DNA of 18,398 bases from JBFGJY01 sp041576975 (GCA_041576975.1 JBFGJY010000049.1:1-18398); one strand, 5' to 3'; counted from the stretch's first letter, positions 7,141-15,520 are shown. Made by a program: numbers and translations. The notes: generated by a model from the letters alone, not told the origin.

Positions 7141-7203
7141 TGCTCGAATTCTCATGTACTGGTAGGTACATTGTGCTTTTCACAATCCTTCATTAAGCGA
7201 GCA
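7141..7203 (+). promoter_or_regulatory. Nested inverted repeats in the gatC leader region
   Basis: TGCTCG (7141-7146) pairs perfectly with CGAGCA (7198-7203). Inside lie two further perfect hairpins: GTAC/GTAC (7156-7159 with 7166-7169) and ATTGTG/CACAAT around a 5-base loop (7170-7175 with 7181-7186). Together they could form a three-way junction ending 50 bases before the gatC ATG. It matches no riboswitch or T-box I know; the short stems make it tentative. Confidence 0.35.
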
Positions 7204-7253
7204 CGACAAGGTCTCTATGTAGGTAATTACCCCATTAACTAAATTAAGTAATT

Positions 7254-7541
7254 ATGTCTATTACTCCTAAAGAAGTGCAAAAAATTGCTCATCTGGCGAG
7301 ACTGCAAATTAATGATGATGAGGTAGATCAATATGCAGTTGAGCTATCAAATATCATTTCATTTGTGGAGAAAATGAATACTGCCGATACACAAGATATT
7401 GAGCCCATGGCACACCCTTTAGACATAATACAACGATTGCGCGAAGACAAAGTAACAGAAACCAACCAGCGCGAAAAATTTCAATCCATCGCTCCGCGTG
7501 CAGAGAAGGGTCTTTACCTGGTACCCAAGGTTATTGAGTGA
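7254..7541 (+). CDS. gatC: Asp/Glu-tRNA amidotransferase subunit C
   Basis: A small subunit that wraps around GatA and stabilises the GatA-GatB interface in the GatCAB complex, which converts Glu-tRNA(Gln) and/or Asp-tRNA(Asn) to the amidated forms. It has 95 residues, the normal size. Family features are visible: VQKIAHLARLQINDDEV near the start, LSNIISFVEKMNTADT in the middle, and PMAHPLDIIQRLREDKV followed by the C-terminal APRAEKGLYLVPKVI. It is the first gene of gatC-gatA-gatB and diverges from mreB, 249 bases away. It is followed by gatA after 63 bases. Confidence 0.95.
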   Translation: MSITPKEVQKIAHLARLQINDDEVDQYAVELSNIISFVEKMNTADTQDIEPMAHPLDIIQRLREDKVTETNQREKFQSIAPRAEKGLYLVPKVIE

Positions 7542-7604
7542 TTACAAAATAGTACTACAAAAGTACAGTTAAATATTTTTTGTATTTGAAAAACAAATTC
7601 TTTT

Positions 7605-9056
7605 ATGCACGAACTTTCTGTTTCACATCTCGCTGCAGGTTTAAATAAAGGCGATTTTTCAAGTGTTGAGCTCACACAACACTTTGTGAATCGTATGCAA
7701 CAACATAAAGATCTAAATGCGTTTATCACTGAAATGGGCGAACGTGCAATCTTACAAGCCACTAATGCAGATAAGTTAATTAAAGAAAAAAAGCATAGTG
7801 CGTTAACAGGAATACCGCTTGCACATAAAGACATATTTTGTATGCATGGTGTGAAGACATCTTGTGGATCAAAAATGCTGGATAACTTTATAGCGCCCTA
7901 CAATGCAACAGTCGTGCATAAACTTGATCAGGCAGGCTGTGTAGTGTTAGGTCGAACCAATATGGATGAATTTGCCATGGGCTCATCAAATGAAACCAGT
8001 TACTACGGGCCTGTAAGGAATCCATGGAATACCGAATGTGTCCCTGGCGGGTCATCCGGTGGATCGGCAGCTGCAGTTGCTGCACGCTTGACGCCTCTTG
8101 CAACCGGCACGGATACCGGAGGATCGATCCGTCAGCCCGCAGCCTTGTGTGGAATCACAGGACTGAAACCAACGTATGGACGTGTATCTCGCTATGGCAT
8201 GATTGCTTTTGCATCAAGTCTTGATCAGGGGGGCCCGTTTGCCAAATCGGCAGAAGACTGTGCCTATTTACTGCAAGCTATGGCAGGCTTTGATCAAAAA
8301 GATTCGACTAGTATTGATCGACTGGTACCAGATTATACGCAGTCATTAAATCACTCATTGAAAGGTAAGGTAATTGGTATACCCGAAGAATATTTCAGTG
8401 CGGGTTTAGGATTAGGTGTTAAAGAAATTATTAAAGGTGCAATTGAATGGTTTGAGCAGCAAGGCTGTGAAATTAAAAATATAAATCTTCCTAACACGGA
8501 ATTAGCCATTCCAGCATATTATGTTATTGCGCCTGCAGAATGTTCTTCTAATTTAGCGCGCTTTGATGGTGTGCGTTATGGACATCGTTGTGAAAATCCA
8601 AAAGATTTACGCGATTTATATGATCGTAGTCGCAGTGAAGGCTTTGGTGCTGAAGTTAAACGGCGCATTATGATTGGTACCTATGTATTATCTGCAGGTT
8701 ACTACGATGCTTATTATTTAAAGGCTCAACAAATACGAAGACTAATCAGTGAAGACTTTAAAAAAGCATTTCAAGATGTTGATGTGATTCTTGGTCCAAC
8801 CACACCCGAACCTGCATTTAAAATTGGTGAAAAAACAAATGATCCAGTGACTATGTATTTGTCGGATATATATACTATTGCGATTAATTTAGCAGGTTTA
8901 CCAGCAATTTCCGTACCCTGTGGTAAACAAGCAGGGCTACCGGTAGGTATGCAATTAATAGGAAATTATTTTGAAGAAGAAAAATTACTTAATTTCGCAC
9001 ATCAATATCAATTGGAAAAAGATTGGCATAAACAAAGTCCTCCGGATTTTGAGTAG
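7605..9056 (+). CDS. gatA: Asp/Glu-tRNA amidotransferase subunit A
   Basis: The glutaminase subunit of GatCAB: it releases ammonia from glutamine and channels it to GatB. It belongs to the amidase-signature family and has 483 residues, normal length. The Ser-cisSer-Lys triad is intact: Lys75 in GIPLAHKDIFC, Ser150 in PGGSSGGSAAAVAARL, and Ser174 in GTDTGGSIRQPA. The spacing equals that of the Staphylococcus aureus enzyme (79/154/178) shifted by four. Start MHELSVSHLAAGLNKGDFSS fits the family N-terminus, although no Shine-Dalgarno is clear. It ends 10 bases before gatB, so the two are almost certainly co-transcribed. Confidence 0.97.
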   Translation: MHELSVSHLAAGLNKGDFSSVELTQHFVNRMQQHKDLNAFITEMGERAILQATNADKLIKEKKHSALTGIPLAHKDIFCMHGVKTSCGSKMLDNFIAPYNATVVHKLDQAGCVVLGRTNMDEFAMGSSNETSYYGPVRNPWNTECVPGGSSGGSAAAVAARLTPLATGTDTGGSIRQPAALCGITGLKPTYGRVSRYGMIAFASSLDQGGPFAKSAEDCAYLLQAMAGFDQKDSTSIDRLVPDYTQSLNHSLKGKVIGIPEEYFSAGLGLGVKEIIKGAIEWFEQQGCEIKNINLPNTELAIPAYYVIAPAECSSNLARFDGVRYGHRCENPKDLRDLYDRSRSEGFGAEVKRRIMIGTYVLSAGYYDAYYLKAQQIRRLISEDFKKAFQDVDVILGPTTPEPAFKIGEKTNDPVTMYLSDIYTIAINLAGLPAISVPCGKQAGLPVGMQLIGNYFEEEKLLNFAHQYQLEKDWHKQSPPDFE

Positions 9057-9066
9057 TTAGCAAGTA

Positions 9067-10500
9067 ATGCAGTGGGAATCAGTAATCGGCTTAGAAATTC
9101 ATGTGCAGCTTGCGACACAAAGCAAAATTTTCTCGGCTGCTTCTACTGTCTTTGGTGCAGAACCCAATACTCAAGCCTGTGCCGTAGATCTTGGCCTACC
9201 GGGTGTGTTACCCGTGCTGAATCATGAAGCTGTACGCATGGCTGCAATGTTTGGTTTGGCTATAAATGCAAACGTAGCCGAGCGTTCGATATTTGCGCGT
9301 AAAAATTATTTCTATCCTGATTTGCCTAAAGGCTATCAAATTAGCCAGTACGAAAAACCCATCGTTGAACATGGCACACTTGAAATTGTACTAAATGATG
9401 GGCAACACAAAACTATTGGAATTACCCGTGCGCATTTAGAGGAAGATGCTGGCAAGTCATTGCATGAAGAATTTGCAGAATTTACGGGCATCGATTTAAA
9501 CCGTGCAGGCACGCCCTTAATTGAAATTGTTTCTGAGCCAGATATGCGTTCTGCAGAAGAAGCTGTCGCTTACATGAAAAAAATACATTCGATTGTGCGT
9601 TATCTAGGAATTTCGGATGGCAATATGCAAGAAGGTTCATTTCGTTGTGATGCCAATGTTTCGGTACGCCCTAAGGGTCAACAAGAATTTGGTACGCGTA
9701 CGGAAACCAAAAACCTCAATTCATTTCGTTTTGTTGAGCGAGCAATTAACTTCGAAATTGAAAGGCAAATTGGTGTTTTAGAGGACGGAGGAGAAGTAAT
9801 TCAAGAAACCAGGCTTTATGATGCTAATAATGATGAAACACGCTCCATGCGTACTAAAGAAGAAGCAAATGATTATCGTTATTTTCCTGATCCGGATTTA
9901 TTACCGGTGGTAATCGAGCCCGAAGTTCTAAAAAAAATAAAACATGATCTGCCAGAGTTACCGGATGAAAAAATTGCGCGTTTCAAACAAGACTATGGCT
10001 TAAGTGATTACGATGCAGAAAATCTCGTTATGAACAAAGAGACTGCGGAATACTTTGAAGAAACCGTTAAACGTGTAAAGGGAAAAGTAAAGCTAGCAGC
10101 AAATTGGGTATTGGGGGAACTCAGTGCAGCGTTAAATCAAGATGCTATCGAAATTACAGAGTGTCCTGTTACAGCATCCATGTTCGCGGATTTATTGAAT
10201 CGCATTGAAGACGGCACTATCTCAGGCAAGATTGCAAAAGAAGTATTTCAAGCCATGTGGGCAGGTGAAGGCAGTGTAGATTTTATAATTGAAGCTAAAG
10301 GCCTTAAGCAAATTACTGACAGTGATGAAATAGAAGCGCTAGTAGATAAAGTTATCAAAGATAATCCTGGCCAAGTAGAACAATACAAATCAGGAAAAGA
10401 TAAAGTATTTGGTTTTTTTGTCGGCCAAGTTATGAAGCTTTCTAAAGGTAAAGCCAACCCTCAGCAAGTAAACCAGCTATTAAAAAACAAACTAAAGTAG
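9067..10500 (+). CDS. gatB: Asp/Glu-tRNA amidotransferase subunit B
   Basis: The kinase/amidotransferase subunit of GatCAB: it binds the misacylated tRNA, phosphorylates the side chain and transfers ammonia. It has 477 residues. Family motifs: VIGLEIHVQL at residues 6-15, NYFYPDLPKGYQISQYEKPI, LEEDAGKSLH, DLNRAGTPLIEIVSEPDMRS, then DANVSVRP and TRTETKNLNSFRF. The C-terminal third (from about ENLVMNKETAEYFEE) is the helical plus YqeY-like tRNA-binding region ending GQVMKLSKGKANPQQVNQLL. The presence of GatCAB implies indirect Gln-tRNA and/or Asn-tRNA synthesis; which one depends on whether GlnRS and AsnRS exist elsewhere in the genome, which this window cannot show. Confidence 0.97.
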   Translation: MQWESVIGLEIHVQLATQSKIFSAASTVFGAEPNTQACAVDLGLPGVLPVLNHEAVRMAAMFGLAINANVAERSIFARKNYFYPDLPKGYQISQYEKPIVEHGTLEIVLNDGQHKTIGITRAHLEEDAGKSLHEEFAEFTGIDLNRAGTPLIEIVSEPDMRSAEEAVAYMKKIHSIVRYLGISDGNMQEGSFRCDANVSVRPKGQQEFGTRTETKNLNSFRFVERAINFEIERQIGVLEDGGEVIQETRLYDANNDETRSMRTKEEANDYRYFPDPDLLPVVIEPEVLKKIKHDLPELPDEKIARFKQDYGLSDYDAENLVMNKETAEYFEETVKRVKGKVKLAANWVLGELSAALNQDAIEITECPVTASMFADLLNRIEDGTISGKIAKEVFQAMWAGEGSVDFIIEAKGLKQITDSDEIEALVDKVIKDNPGQVEQYKSGKDKVFGFFVGQVMKLSKGKANPQQVNQLLKNKLK

Positions 10501-10576
10501 GTAAAGATTACCATTGTCAGCTGATTGTTAAAAGCTGTGTTCGAATACAGAATGTCTAGGTAAACGCAAATATATC

Positions 10577-10603
10577 TGTATATCAGAAATTTTGTATATC
10601 AGA
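10577..10603. repeat. 11-bp tandem-spaced direct repeat
   Basis: TGTATATCAGA occurs at 10577-10587 and again at 10593-10603, five bases apart. It lies between gatB and the end of the small minus-strand ORF. Each copy includes the short inverted sequence TCTG/CAGA at its edge. No protein-binding site is recognised, and no terminator is formed. Confidence 0.4.
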
Positions 10604-10616
10604 TTTTTATGAGAAA

Positions 10617-10886
10617 TTAGTATCGTTTGTCAAACATTCCCGATGTTAAGTCTTTGCAAAATAAACCCGAAAAATCAAATCCATGTCCAAGAACATAACT
10701 CATTTCAATTCCGGTGCTAACTCGAAAAATGTATACCACAGCTTTAGGATCAGGAATGCCTTTTTTATAGCTATGTGTGCGTTGTGTGGAAAACTCAAAA
10801 TCATTTAGTTTATATCCGCGACCTTCAATACACTTAACTACTGTTATTAGGTAATTATCGGTTAAGATTGTTCGATCAAATGCCAT
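10617..10886 (-). CDS. Small hypothetical protein
   Basis: I do not recognise this 89-residue product. It is mixed alpha/beta in character, hydrophilic, with no signal peptide or membrane segment, and aromatic-rich (about ten Tyr/Phe). Its two cysteines are too far apart to suggest a metal site. Codon composition resembles the flanking genes and the reading frame fills an otherwise empty gap, which favours a real gene. Against it, no Shine-Dalgarno precedes the ATG. A TATAAT hexamer lies about 17 bases upstream on the same strand but lacks a convincing -35. It stands alone, facing gatB tail to tail. Confidence 0.5.
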   Translation of the reverse strand: MAFDRTILTDNYLITVVKCIEGRGYKLNDFEFSTQRTHSYKKGIPDPKAVVYIFRVSTGIEMSYVLGHGFDFSGLFCKDLTSGMFDKRY

Positions 10887-11284
10887 AAATATACGATTAA
10901 GATTATAAAAGTATCACTATAAGATGAGGACCTAACTAATATTTACGTCATTTTTAAATACATCGATTATGTTTTAGAGAGGATGCTAGTAATTTTTAAA
11001 AATTTTTCTCGGTGTACCACTTGTAGTTTACAATTTTAATTGTTTGTAAATGTAAATTACTGACTACAATATGGTGTTAAATTTCACCGACTCAAATTTA
11101 AACACTGATTTTTTTAAGTGGTAATTGCAATTAATAAAGTTATTAGTTTTGGCAAGTAAGTAACTGATATTAATGTTGAATATATCCGCTTGTTACTCAA
11201 TCAAATCCGGATAATGCTGTTGTGTGTTCGTATCTGCTGAATGGATATTGCAATTACTATGGCCTGAAATTTCAATTTAAATGT
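10887..11284. other. Non-coding AT-rich region
   Basis: No coding frame is convincing on either strand. It contains several self-complementary stretches, among them TTTACAA ... TTGTAAA (11027-11050) and the terminator-like hairpin at 11074-11115, which is listed separately. The right part, 11116-11284, shows nothing recognisable. A small RNA on the plus strand ending at the hairpin is possible, but no clear promoter was found. Confidence 0.5.
11074..11115 (+). terminator. Terminator-like hairpin with T-run
   Basis: GTGTTAAATTT (11074-11084) pairs with AAATTTAAACAC (11094-11105), with one bulged A and a 9-base loop. It is followed within four bases by seven consecutive T (11109-11115). The stem is long but AT-rich, so weaker than a classical intrinsic terminator. 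The only known upstream plus-strand gene is gatB, whose stop is about 570 bases away; it may end the gatCAB transcript or an unannotated small RNA. Confidence 0.45.
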
Positions 11285-11875
11285 TTATTTAATGGCATGT
11301 TTGTTTAAATAATAGAGCTCATTTTTTGTGTCAATATCTTGGATAACTCCAGGGTCATCCGTTCTGAAAACTTTCATTACGGCTTTATTCTGATTGAGAA
11401 TATTTATTGCTCCAACATCTGAATTAAGTGCCAATAGCTGATTTTTATATACACCATTAAAACCTACAGGATGACCTCTGCGTCCATTAAAGCTTGGGGC
11501 AACAATTTTATAGCCATCTGCTAAGTATTCGACAATATTTAAAATTGTTTGAGATTGGATAAATGGCATATCAGCAAGTGCAATTACCCAGGCGTCTGCG
11601 TTTGCATGTTTAATCCCACTGTGAATGCTACTTCCGATACCTTGCAGGGGATTTGGATTGATAACTAACTCATAGCCTTCACTGAGCAAGATCTTCGCGA
11701 CTTCGTCTCTATAATCGGCGACGACAGCAATGCAACGTGGCAAGACTTGCTTTAAAGTCCGTGCTGCAGACGTCGCAATTTTCACTCCATTAGGCAATGG
11801 GTAAACAAGTTTCTGGTCTCCAAATCTGGAAGCAGACCCTGCAGCAAGTAAAACACCACAAACATTTGTGGCCAT
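11285..11875 (-). CDS. MobA-like NTP transferase, probably MocA-type (molybdenum cofactor cytidylyltransferase)
   Basis: A nucleotidyltransferase of the NTP_transf_3 (MobA-like) family, 196 residues. The nucleotide-binding signature LLAAGSASRFGDQKL is at residues 9-23 with the conserved Lys22. GIGSSIHSGI near 80-89 and the metal-binding ALADMPF near 99-105 follow, and RRGHPVGF near 131 is typical of the MocA/CoxC-like branch. MocA adds CMP to molybdopterin to make the MCD cofactor used by the xanthine oxidase family, which fits its place as last gene in iorA-iorB-xdhC-mocA. A GTP-using MobA cannot be excluded from sequence alone. Its ATG overlaps the xdhC stop by one base (TAATG), so it is translationally coupled. 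Confidence 0.85.
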   Translation of the reverse strand: MATNVCGVLLAAGSASRFGDQKLVYPLPNGVKIATSAARTLKQVLPRCIAVVADYRDEVAKILLSEGYELVINPNPLQGIGSSIHSGIKHANADAWVIALADMPFIQSQTILNIVEYLADGYKIVAPSFNGRRGHPVGFNGVYKNQLLALNSDVGAINILNQNKAVMKVFRTDDPGVIQDIDTKNELYYLNKHAIK

Positions 11876-12861
11876 TATGCAGATTCAAGTAGTTTGTCTT
11901 GATTATTTGTGATGACAACATCACATTGATGACGTAAAGCCGTAAGTTCTGCGAGGATTGATATCGCAATTTCAGCTGGTGCTTTACTGCCGATCGGTAA
12001 TCCAATGGGACCGTGTAGTTTTACAATTTGGGATTCGGAAAGATCAAGTTGTTTTAGTCGTTTTCTTCGCGCTGCTTGTGTCTTATGCGAACCAATAGCG
12101 CCCACATAAAACAGATTCATCTGTAATGCTTGCATTAATGCCATATCATCCATTTTTGGATCATGAGTTAGTGCTAACACAATACTTTGTTCGACGGGCT
12201 TTAATGTTGCTACAACATCATCCGGCATGTTCGTAGTGAATGGGGTATTCTCATTAATCCAGGATGAATTAACATTTTCACGTGGATCGCAAATCCTCAC
12301 ACGATAGTCAAGCATTAAGGCAAGCTCTGCTACAAATTTGGCAAGTTCGTTTGCGCCAATTAACAATATTTGCCACTGAGGGCCAAAAACTTTATGTAAA
12401 AGCTCTCCTTCATAGTTCGATCGTTCTTGCCAGTTAGACTTGCTATAACTAATTATTCCTGTGCGTGCATTGAGATGTCTTGTAATTGGTAAATTTTCCT
12501 GAAGCGCGCTACTTATAGGTTCTAAAGAAGTAAAGGAGTCAAGTCTCTCTAATACAAGGTCTAGTTTGCCGCCACAGGGCAAACCAAACTTTTGTGCATC
12601 AAGTTGCCCGACACCATAAGAGATCATGCTCACTTTCTTCTTTGCAAAGTCCCCAGCTAAGTATTTACTAATAAGATCGTCTTCTACACACCCACCAGAT
12701 ACAGAACCAACAAATTCTCCATCGAGTTTAATTAACATCATCGAACCAACGGGTCTGGGAGATGATCCCCAAGTGTTGGCTACCGTCACCAATAAAATTT
12801 CATCTTCCTGAGTAAGCCAATGCCGCGCGGTCGTTAAAATTATTTCGTCTGAACTTTTCAT
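11875..12861 (-). CDS. xdhC: XdhC/CoxI-family molybdenum cofactor insertion protein
   Basis: A maturation chaperone that binds the molybdenum cofactor, promotes its sulfuration and delivers it to a molybdenum hydroxylase. It has 328 residues. The N-terminal XdhC_CoxI domain shows TVANTWGSSPRPVGSMML (about 26-43) and GSVSGGCVEDDL with Cys58, plus GLPCGGKLDLVLE with Cys96; both cysteines are family-conserved. The C-terminal Rossmann-type domain begins ILLIGANELAKFVAEL (about 165-180), continues through RVRICDPRE and VLALTHDPKMDD, and ends with FYVGAIGSHKTQAARRKRL and the LHGPIGLPIGSKAPAEIAISI signature. The nucleotide-binding loop reads GANELA instead of the more common GAGHVA. The start overlaps the iorB stop as TAATG and its own stop overlaps the next start in the same way. 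Confidence 0.92.
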   Translation of the reverse strand: MKSSDEIILTTARHWLTQEDEILLVTVANTWGSSPRPVGSMMLIKLDGEFVGSVSGGCVEDDLISKYLAGDFAKKKVSMISYGVGQLDAQKFGLPCGGKLDLVLERLDSFTSLEPISSALQENLPITRHLNARTGIISYSKSNWQERSNYEGELLHKVFGPQWQILLIGANELAKFVAELALMLDYRVRICDPRENVNSSWINENTPFTTNMPDDVVATLKPVEQSIVLALTHDPKMDDMALMQALQMNLFYVGAIGSHKTQAARRKRLKQLDLSESQIVKLHGPIGLPIGSKAPAEIAISILAELTALRHQCDVVITNNQDKLLESA

Positions 12862-15056
12862 TACACACTTCGTGGTAATGGTAGTGAGCGATAATGCTTG
12901 CCGGTTACTGATGCGATTGCATTTACTACTGCGGGTGCAATGGGGGGTGTACCAGGTTCGCCCACGCCAGTTGGATTTTCATTGGATTCTATGATGTGTA
13001 CTTCAACCTGTGGCATTTGATTCATGCGCAGTACTTGGTAACCGTCAAAATTAGATTGTTCAACCGCACCATCTTTAAATGTAATCGCACTGGATAATAC
13101 TGCGGACAAACCATAGCCCATACCACCTTCCATTTGCGCATGAATCAAATCCGGGTTAACCGCAATGCCACAATCCACAGCAATTACAATGCGATCGACT
13201 GAGTAACTACCATCATCTTGCACAGTGACTTCGGCCACTTCTGCGACATATGAATTGAAAGATTTATGTACGGCAATACCGCGGCCTTTATTTTTACCAA
13301 GAGGCGACCCCCAATTCGATTTTTCAGCCGCAAGGTTTAATACACCAAGATGACGCGGGTGATCTTGTAATAGTTCACGCCGTAATTGTACGGGGTCTTT
13401 TTTGATCTTGTGTGCAATTTCATCCAAAAAAACTTCAGTGGTGAATGCGGTATGTGTATGACCAACCGATCGCCACCATTGAATAGGAATAGGAAACTTA
13501 GTGGTATGCAGATCAACGTGCATATTCGGAATGGAATAGGGAAGATTTGCCGCACCTTCAACAGAAGTTGCATCAATGCCATCTTTAACCAGCATTCCCT
13601 CAAATCCTGTTCCAGTGATTATAGATTGCCCAACAATTCGATGTCGCCAGCCTGAAATTTTATTATTTTCATCTATGGCAGCTTGCAATTCATGATAGTA
13701 GAAAGGGCGGTAATAGCCAGCTTGCGTATCGTCTTCACGTGTCCAAACCATTTTTATGGGTGCAGGTATTTTGGCAGCTTTTGCAATAGTTGCTGCCTCA
13801 ACGACATAATCACTATATGGGTTACCTCTGCGACCAAAAGAACCACCAGCAAACAAGGTATGAATGGTAATTTTTTCTGACGGCAAGCCAACAGTTTGAG
13901 ACACTGCATGTACATCGCCGGTTTGCAGTTGTGCGCCATACCAAAGTTCGCATGAATCCGAATTAAGTTGAATCACACAATTCATGGGTTCAAGGGCGGC
14001 GTGTGCAAGAAAAGGCAATTCATAACTAGCCGATAAGCTGGTATTAGCCTTATTAAAAGCATCATCAATATCGCCACTTGTATGCGCAACTGCACCTGGC
14101 TTTTTAGCAAGAGATTTGTATTGCGCTAAGATTTCATTTGAACCAAGTTTAAATGCATTGGTTTCATCCCATTCAATTTCTAAAAGGTCTCTGGCTTTTT
14201 TTGCAGTCCAAAAATCTTTTGCAAGTACTGCAACACCCGACGGAATAGCAACGACATCTTTAATACCTTTAATCGTTTTTGCTTTTGAAGCGTCAAAGGA
14301 TTTCATGATGGCACCAAATTTTGGTGGATGCGCCACTACAGCAGTCAACATGTCAGGCAATTGAATATCCTGAGTGAAGATCGCACTACCATTAATTTTA
14401 GAAGCACTATCTTTCCTGGGTACGTGTTTCCCTATATATACAAAATCTTTTGGCGATTTCAGTGTAACTTGTTCTGGTACGGGTTGCGCAGCAGCAAGCT
14501 CAGCAAGTTCGCCGAAAGTTGCAGATTGTTTAGATGCTTTATGTAAAACTACGCCTTGTTGTATAGAAATAGACTCTGCAGACACACTCCACGCTTGAGC
14601 AGCCGCAGCTACTAACATTGCACGTGCAGATGCGCCTGCGTTACGCAGTTGTTCGTAAGAGTTTGCAATTGAAGAGCTACCACCGGTTCCTTGATAGGGG
14701 CCCCAGTTTAAATTATTGTAGAGCGTTGGATCTGCAGGTGCACTTTCGACTTTTATTTGTGACCATGCTGCATCTAATTCCTCTGCGATCAAAGTCGGCA
14801 GGCCTGTAAAGGTACCTTGACCAAATTCGATATGTTTTGAGATGACGGTGACCATGTTATCTGTGCCAATTCGAACAAATGCATTGGGCTCTAATACTGC
14901 TTGTCGAGTTGCTGCTGTGGCATGTCCAGGCCCGGAGAGTAGTTCTTCAGCAAGCAAAGGCTGAAAATAGACACCAAGTGTTAAACTTGTGCCTGAAATA
15001 ATTCCTAATTTTAAAAAATCTCGTCGACTTTCATTAACTATATTTGATTGTGTCAT
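12861..15056 (-). CDS. iorB: Molybdenum hydroxylase large subunit, IorB type (molybdopterin-binding)
   Basis: The catalytic subunit of a two-subunit molybdenum hydroxylase related to isoquinoline 1-oxidoreductase and other N-heterocycle or aldehyde oxidoreductases; the substrate cannot be told from sequence. It has 731 residues, a usual length. The N-terminus has a twin-arginine signal: SRRDFLKLG at residues 10-18 followed by a hydrophobic stretch, so the folded enzyme is expected in the periplasm. Cofactor-binding motifs: FAGGSFGRRGNPYSDY near 400, TREDDTQAGYYRPF near 440, WWRSVGHTHTAFTTEVF near 527, and the C-terminal VGEPGTPPIAPAVVNAI with the likely catalytic Glu at about 700. The ATG has GAGG 5 bases upstream. 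It lies 8 bases after iorA and overlaps xdhC, forming one operon. Confidence 0.92.
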   Translation of the reverse strand: MTQSNIVNESRRDFLKLGIISGTSLTLGVYFQPLLAEELLSGPGHATAATRQAVLEPNAFVRIGTDNMVTVISKHIEFGQGTFTGLPTLIAEELDAAWSQIKVESAPADPTLYNNLNWGPYQGTGGSSSIANSYEQLRNAGASARAMLVAAAAQAWSVSAESISIQQGVVLHKASKQSATFGELAELAAAQPVPEQVTLKSPKDFVYIGKHVPRKDSASKINGSAIFTQDIQLPDMLTAVVAHPPKFGAIMKSFDASKAKTIKGIKDVVAIPSGVAVLAKDFWTAKKARDLLEIEWDETNAFKLGSNEILAQYKSLAKKPGAVAHTSGDIDDAFNKANTSLSASYELPFLAHAALEPMNCVIQLNSDSCELWYGAQLQTGDVHAVSQTVGLPSEKITIHTLFAGGSFGRRGNPYSDYVVEAATIAKAAKIPAPIKMVWTREDDTQAGYYRPFYYHELQAAIDENNKISGWRHRIVGQSIITGTGFEGMLVKDGIDATSVEGAANLPYSIPNMHVDLHTTKFPIPIQWWRSVGHTHTAFTTEVFLDEIAHKIKKDPVQLRRELLQDHPRHLGVLNLAAEKSNWGSPLGKNKGRGIAVHKSFNSYVAEVAEVTVQDDGSYSVDRIVIAVDCGIAVNPDLIHAQMEGGMGYGLSAVLSSAITFKDGAVEQSNFDGYQVLRMNQMPQVEVHIIESNENPTGVGEPGTPPIAPAVVNAIASVTGKHYRSLPLPRSV

Positions 15057-15064
15057 GTTGGCCT

Positions 15065-15520
15065 CTACGCAAGATTATTTGCTGCTTCTTTGATTGCTGC
15101 ACGAATGCGGGCATAAGTTGCACAACGGCAAATATTTCCCGACATAAATGCATTAATATCTGCAGTACTTGGATTCTTATTTTTGGTGAGTAGTGCTGTT
15201 GCTGACATTATTTGGCCAGATTGGCAATATCCACACTGTGGAACGTCCAATTTTTTCCATGCATCTTGCACCGCTCGACCTTCTTTCGATTGCAATCCTT
15301 CAATCGTTGTAATTTTTTTTCCTACAGCCGAAGACACTGGTGTGATGCAAGACCTTATAGGTTGCCCTTCAACATAAACCGTGCAGGCACCACAGAGCGC
15401 GCGCCCACATCCATACTTTGTTCCCGTCAATCCTGCAGCATCACGGATAGCCCATAAGAGTGGTGTGTCTTGATCGATATCAAGATCAAAATTACTATCA
15501 TTTAAATTAAGTGTAACCAT
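15065..15520 (-). CDS. iorA: Molybdenum hydroxylase small subunit, [2Fe-2S] protein, IorA type
   Basis: An electron-transfer subunit with two [2Fe-2S] clusters that takes electrons from the molybdenum centre of IorB. It has 151 residues, the normal size. The plant-ferredoxin-like N-terminal domain binds the first cluster through Cys38, Cys43, Cys46 and Cys58 (GCGRALCGAC ... SC). The helical C-terminal domain binds the second through Cys96, Cys99, Cys131 and Cys133 (QCGYCQSGQ and NICRCATY). All eight ligands are present. There is no signal peptide of its own, so it is expected to cross the membrane folded with Tat-tagged IorB. AAGG lies about 10 bases before the ATG. It is the first gene of the operon; its promoter must lie in the AT-rich stretch to its right. 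Confidence 0.95.
   Translation of the reverse strand: MVTLNLNDSNFDLDIDQDTPLLWAIRDAAGLTGTKYGCGRALCGACTVYVEGQPIRSCITPVSSAVGKKITTIEGLQSKEGRAVQDAWKKLDVPQCGYCQSGQIMSATALLTKNKNPSTADINAFMSGNICRCATYARIRAAIKEAANNLA

Noticed and set aside
10535..10550. LexA-box-like palindrome CTG-N10-CAG downstream of gatB
   Set aside because: It fits the CTG/CAG frame, but no gene starts on either side within a useful distance, so an SOS operator is implausible.
10535..10552. tRNA T-arm-like GTTCGAAT motif
   Set aside because: The surrounding bases form no acceptor, D or anticodon arm; the T-stem itself has a mismatch at the closing pair.
13337..14809. Several 60-90-codon frames on both strands across iorB
   Set aside because: All lie within the conserved iorB frame and look like shadow translations.
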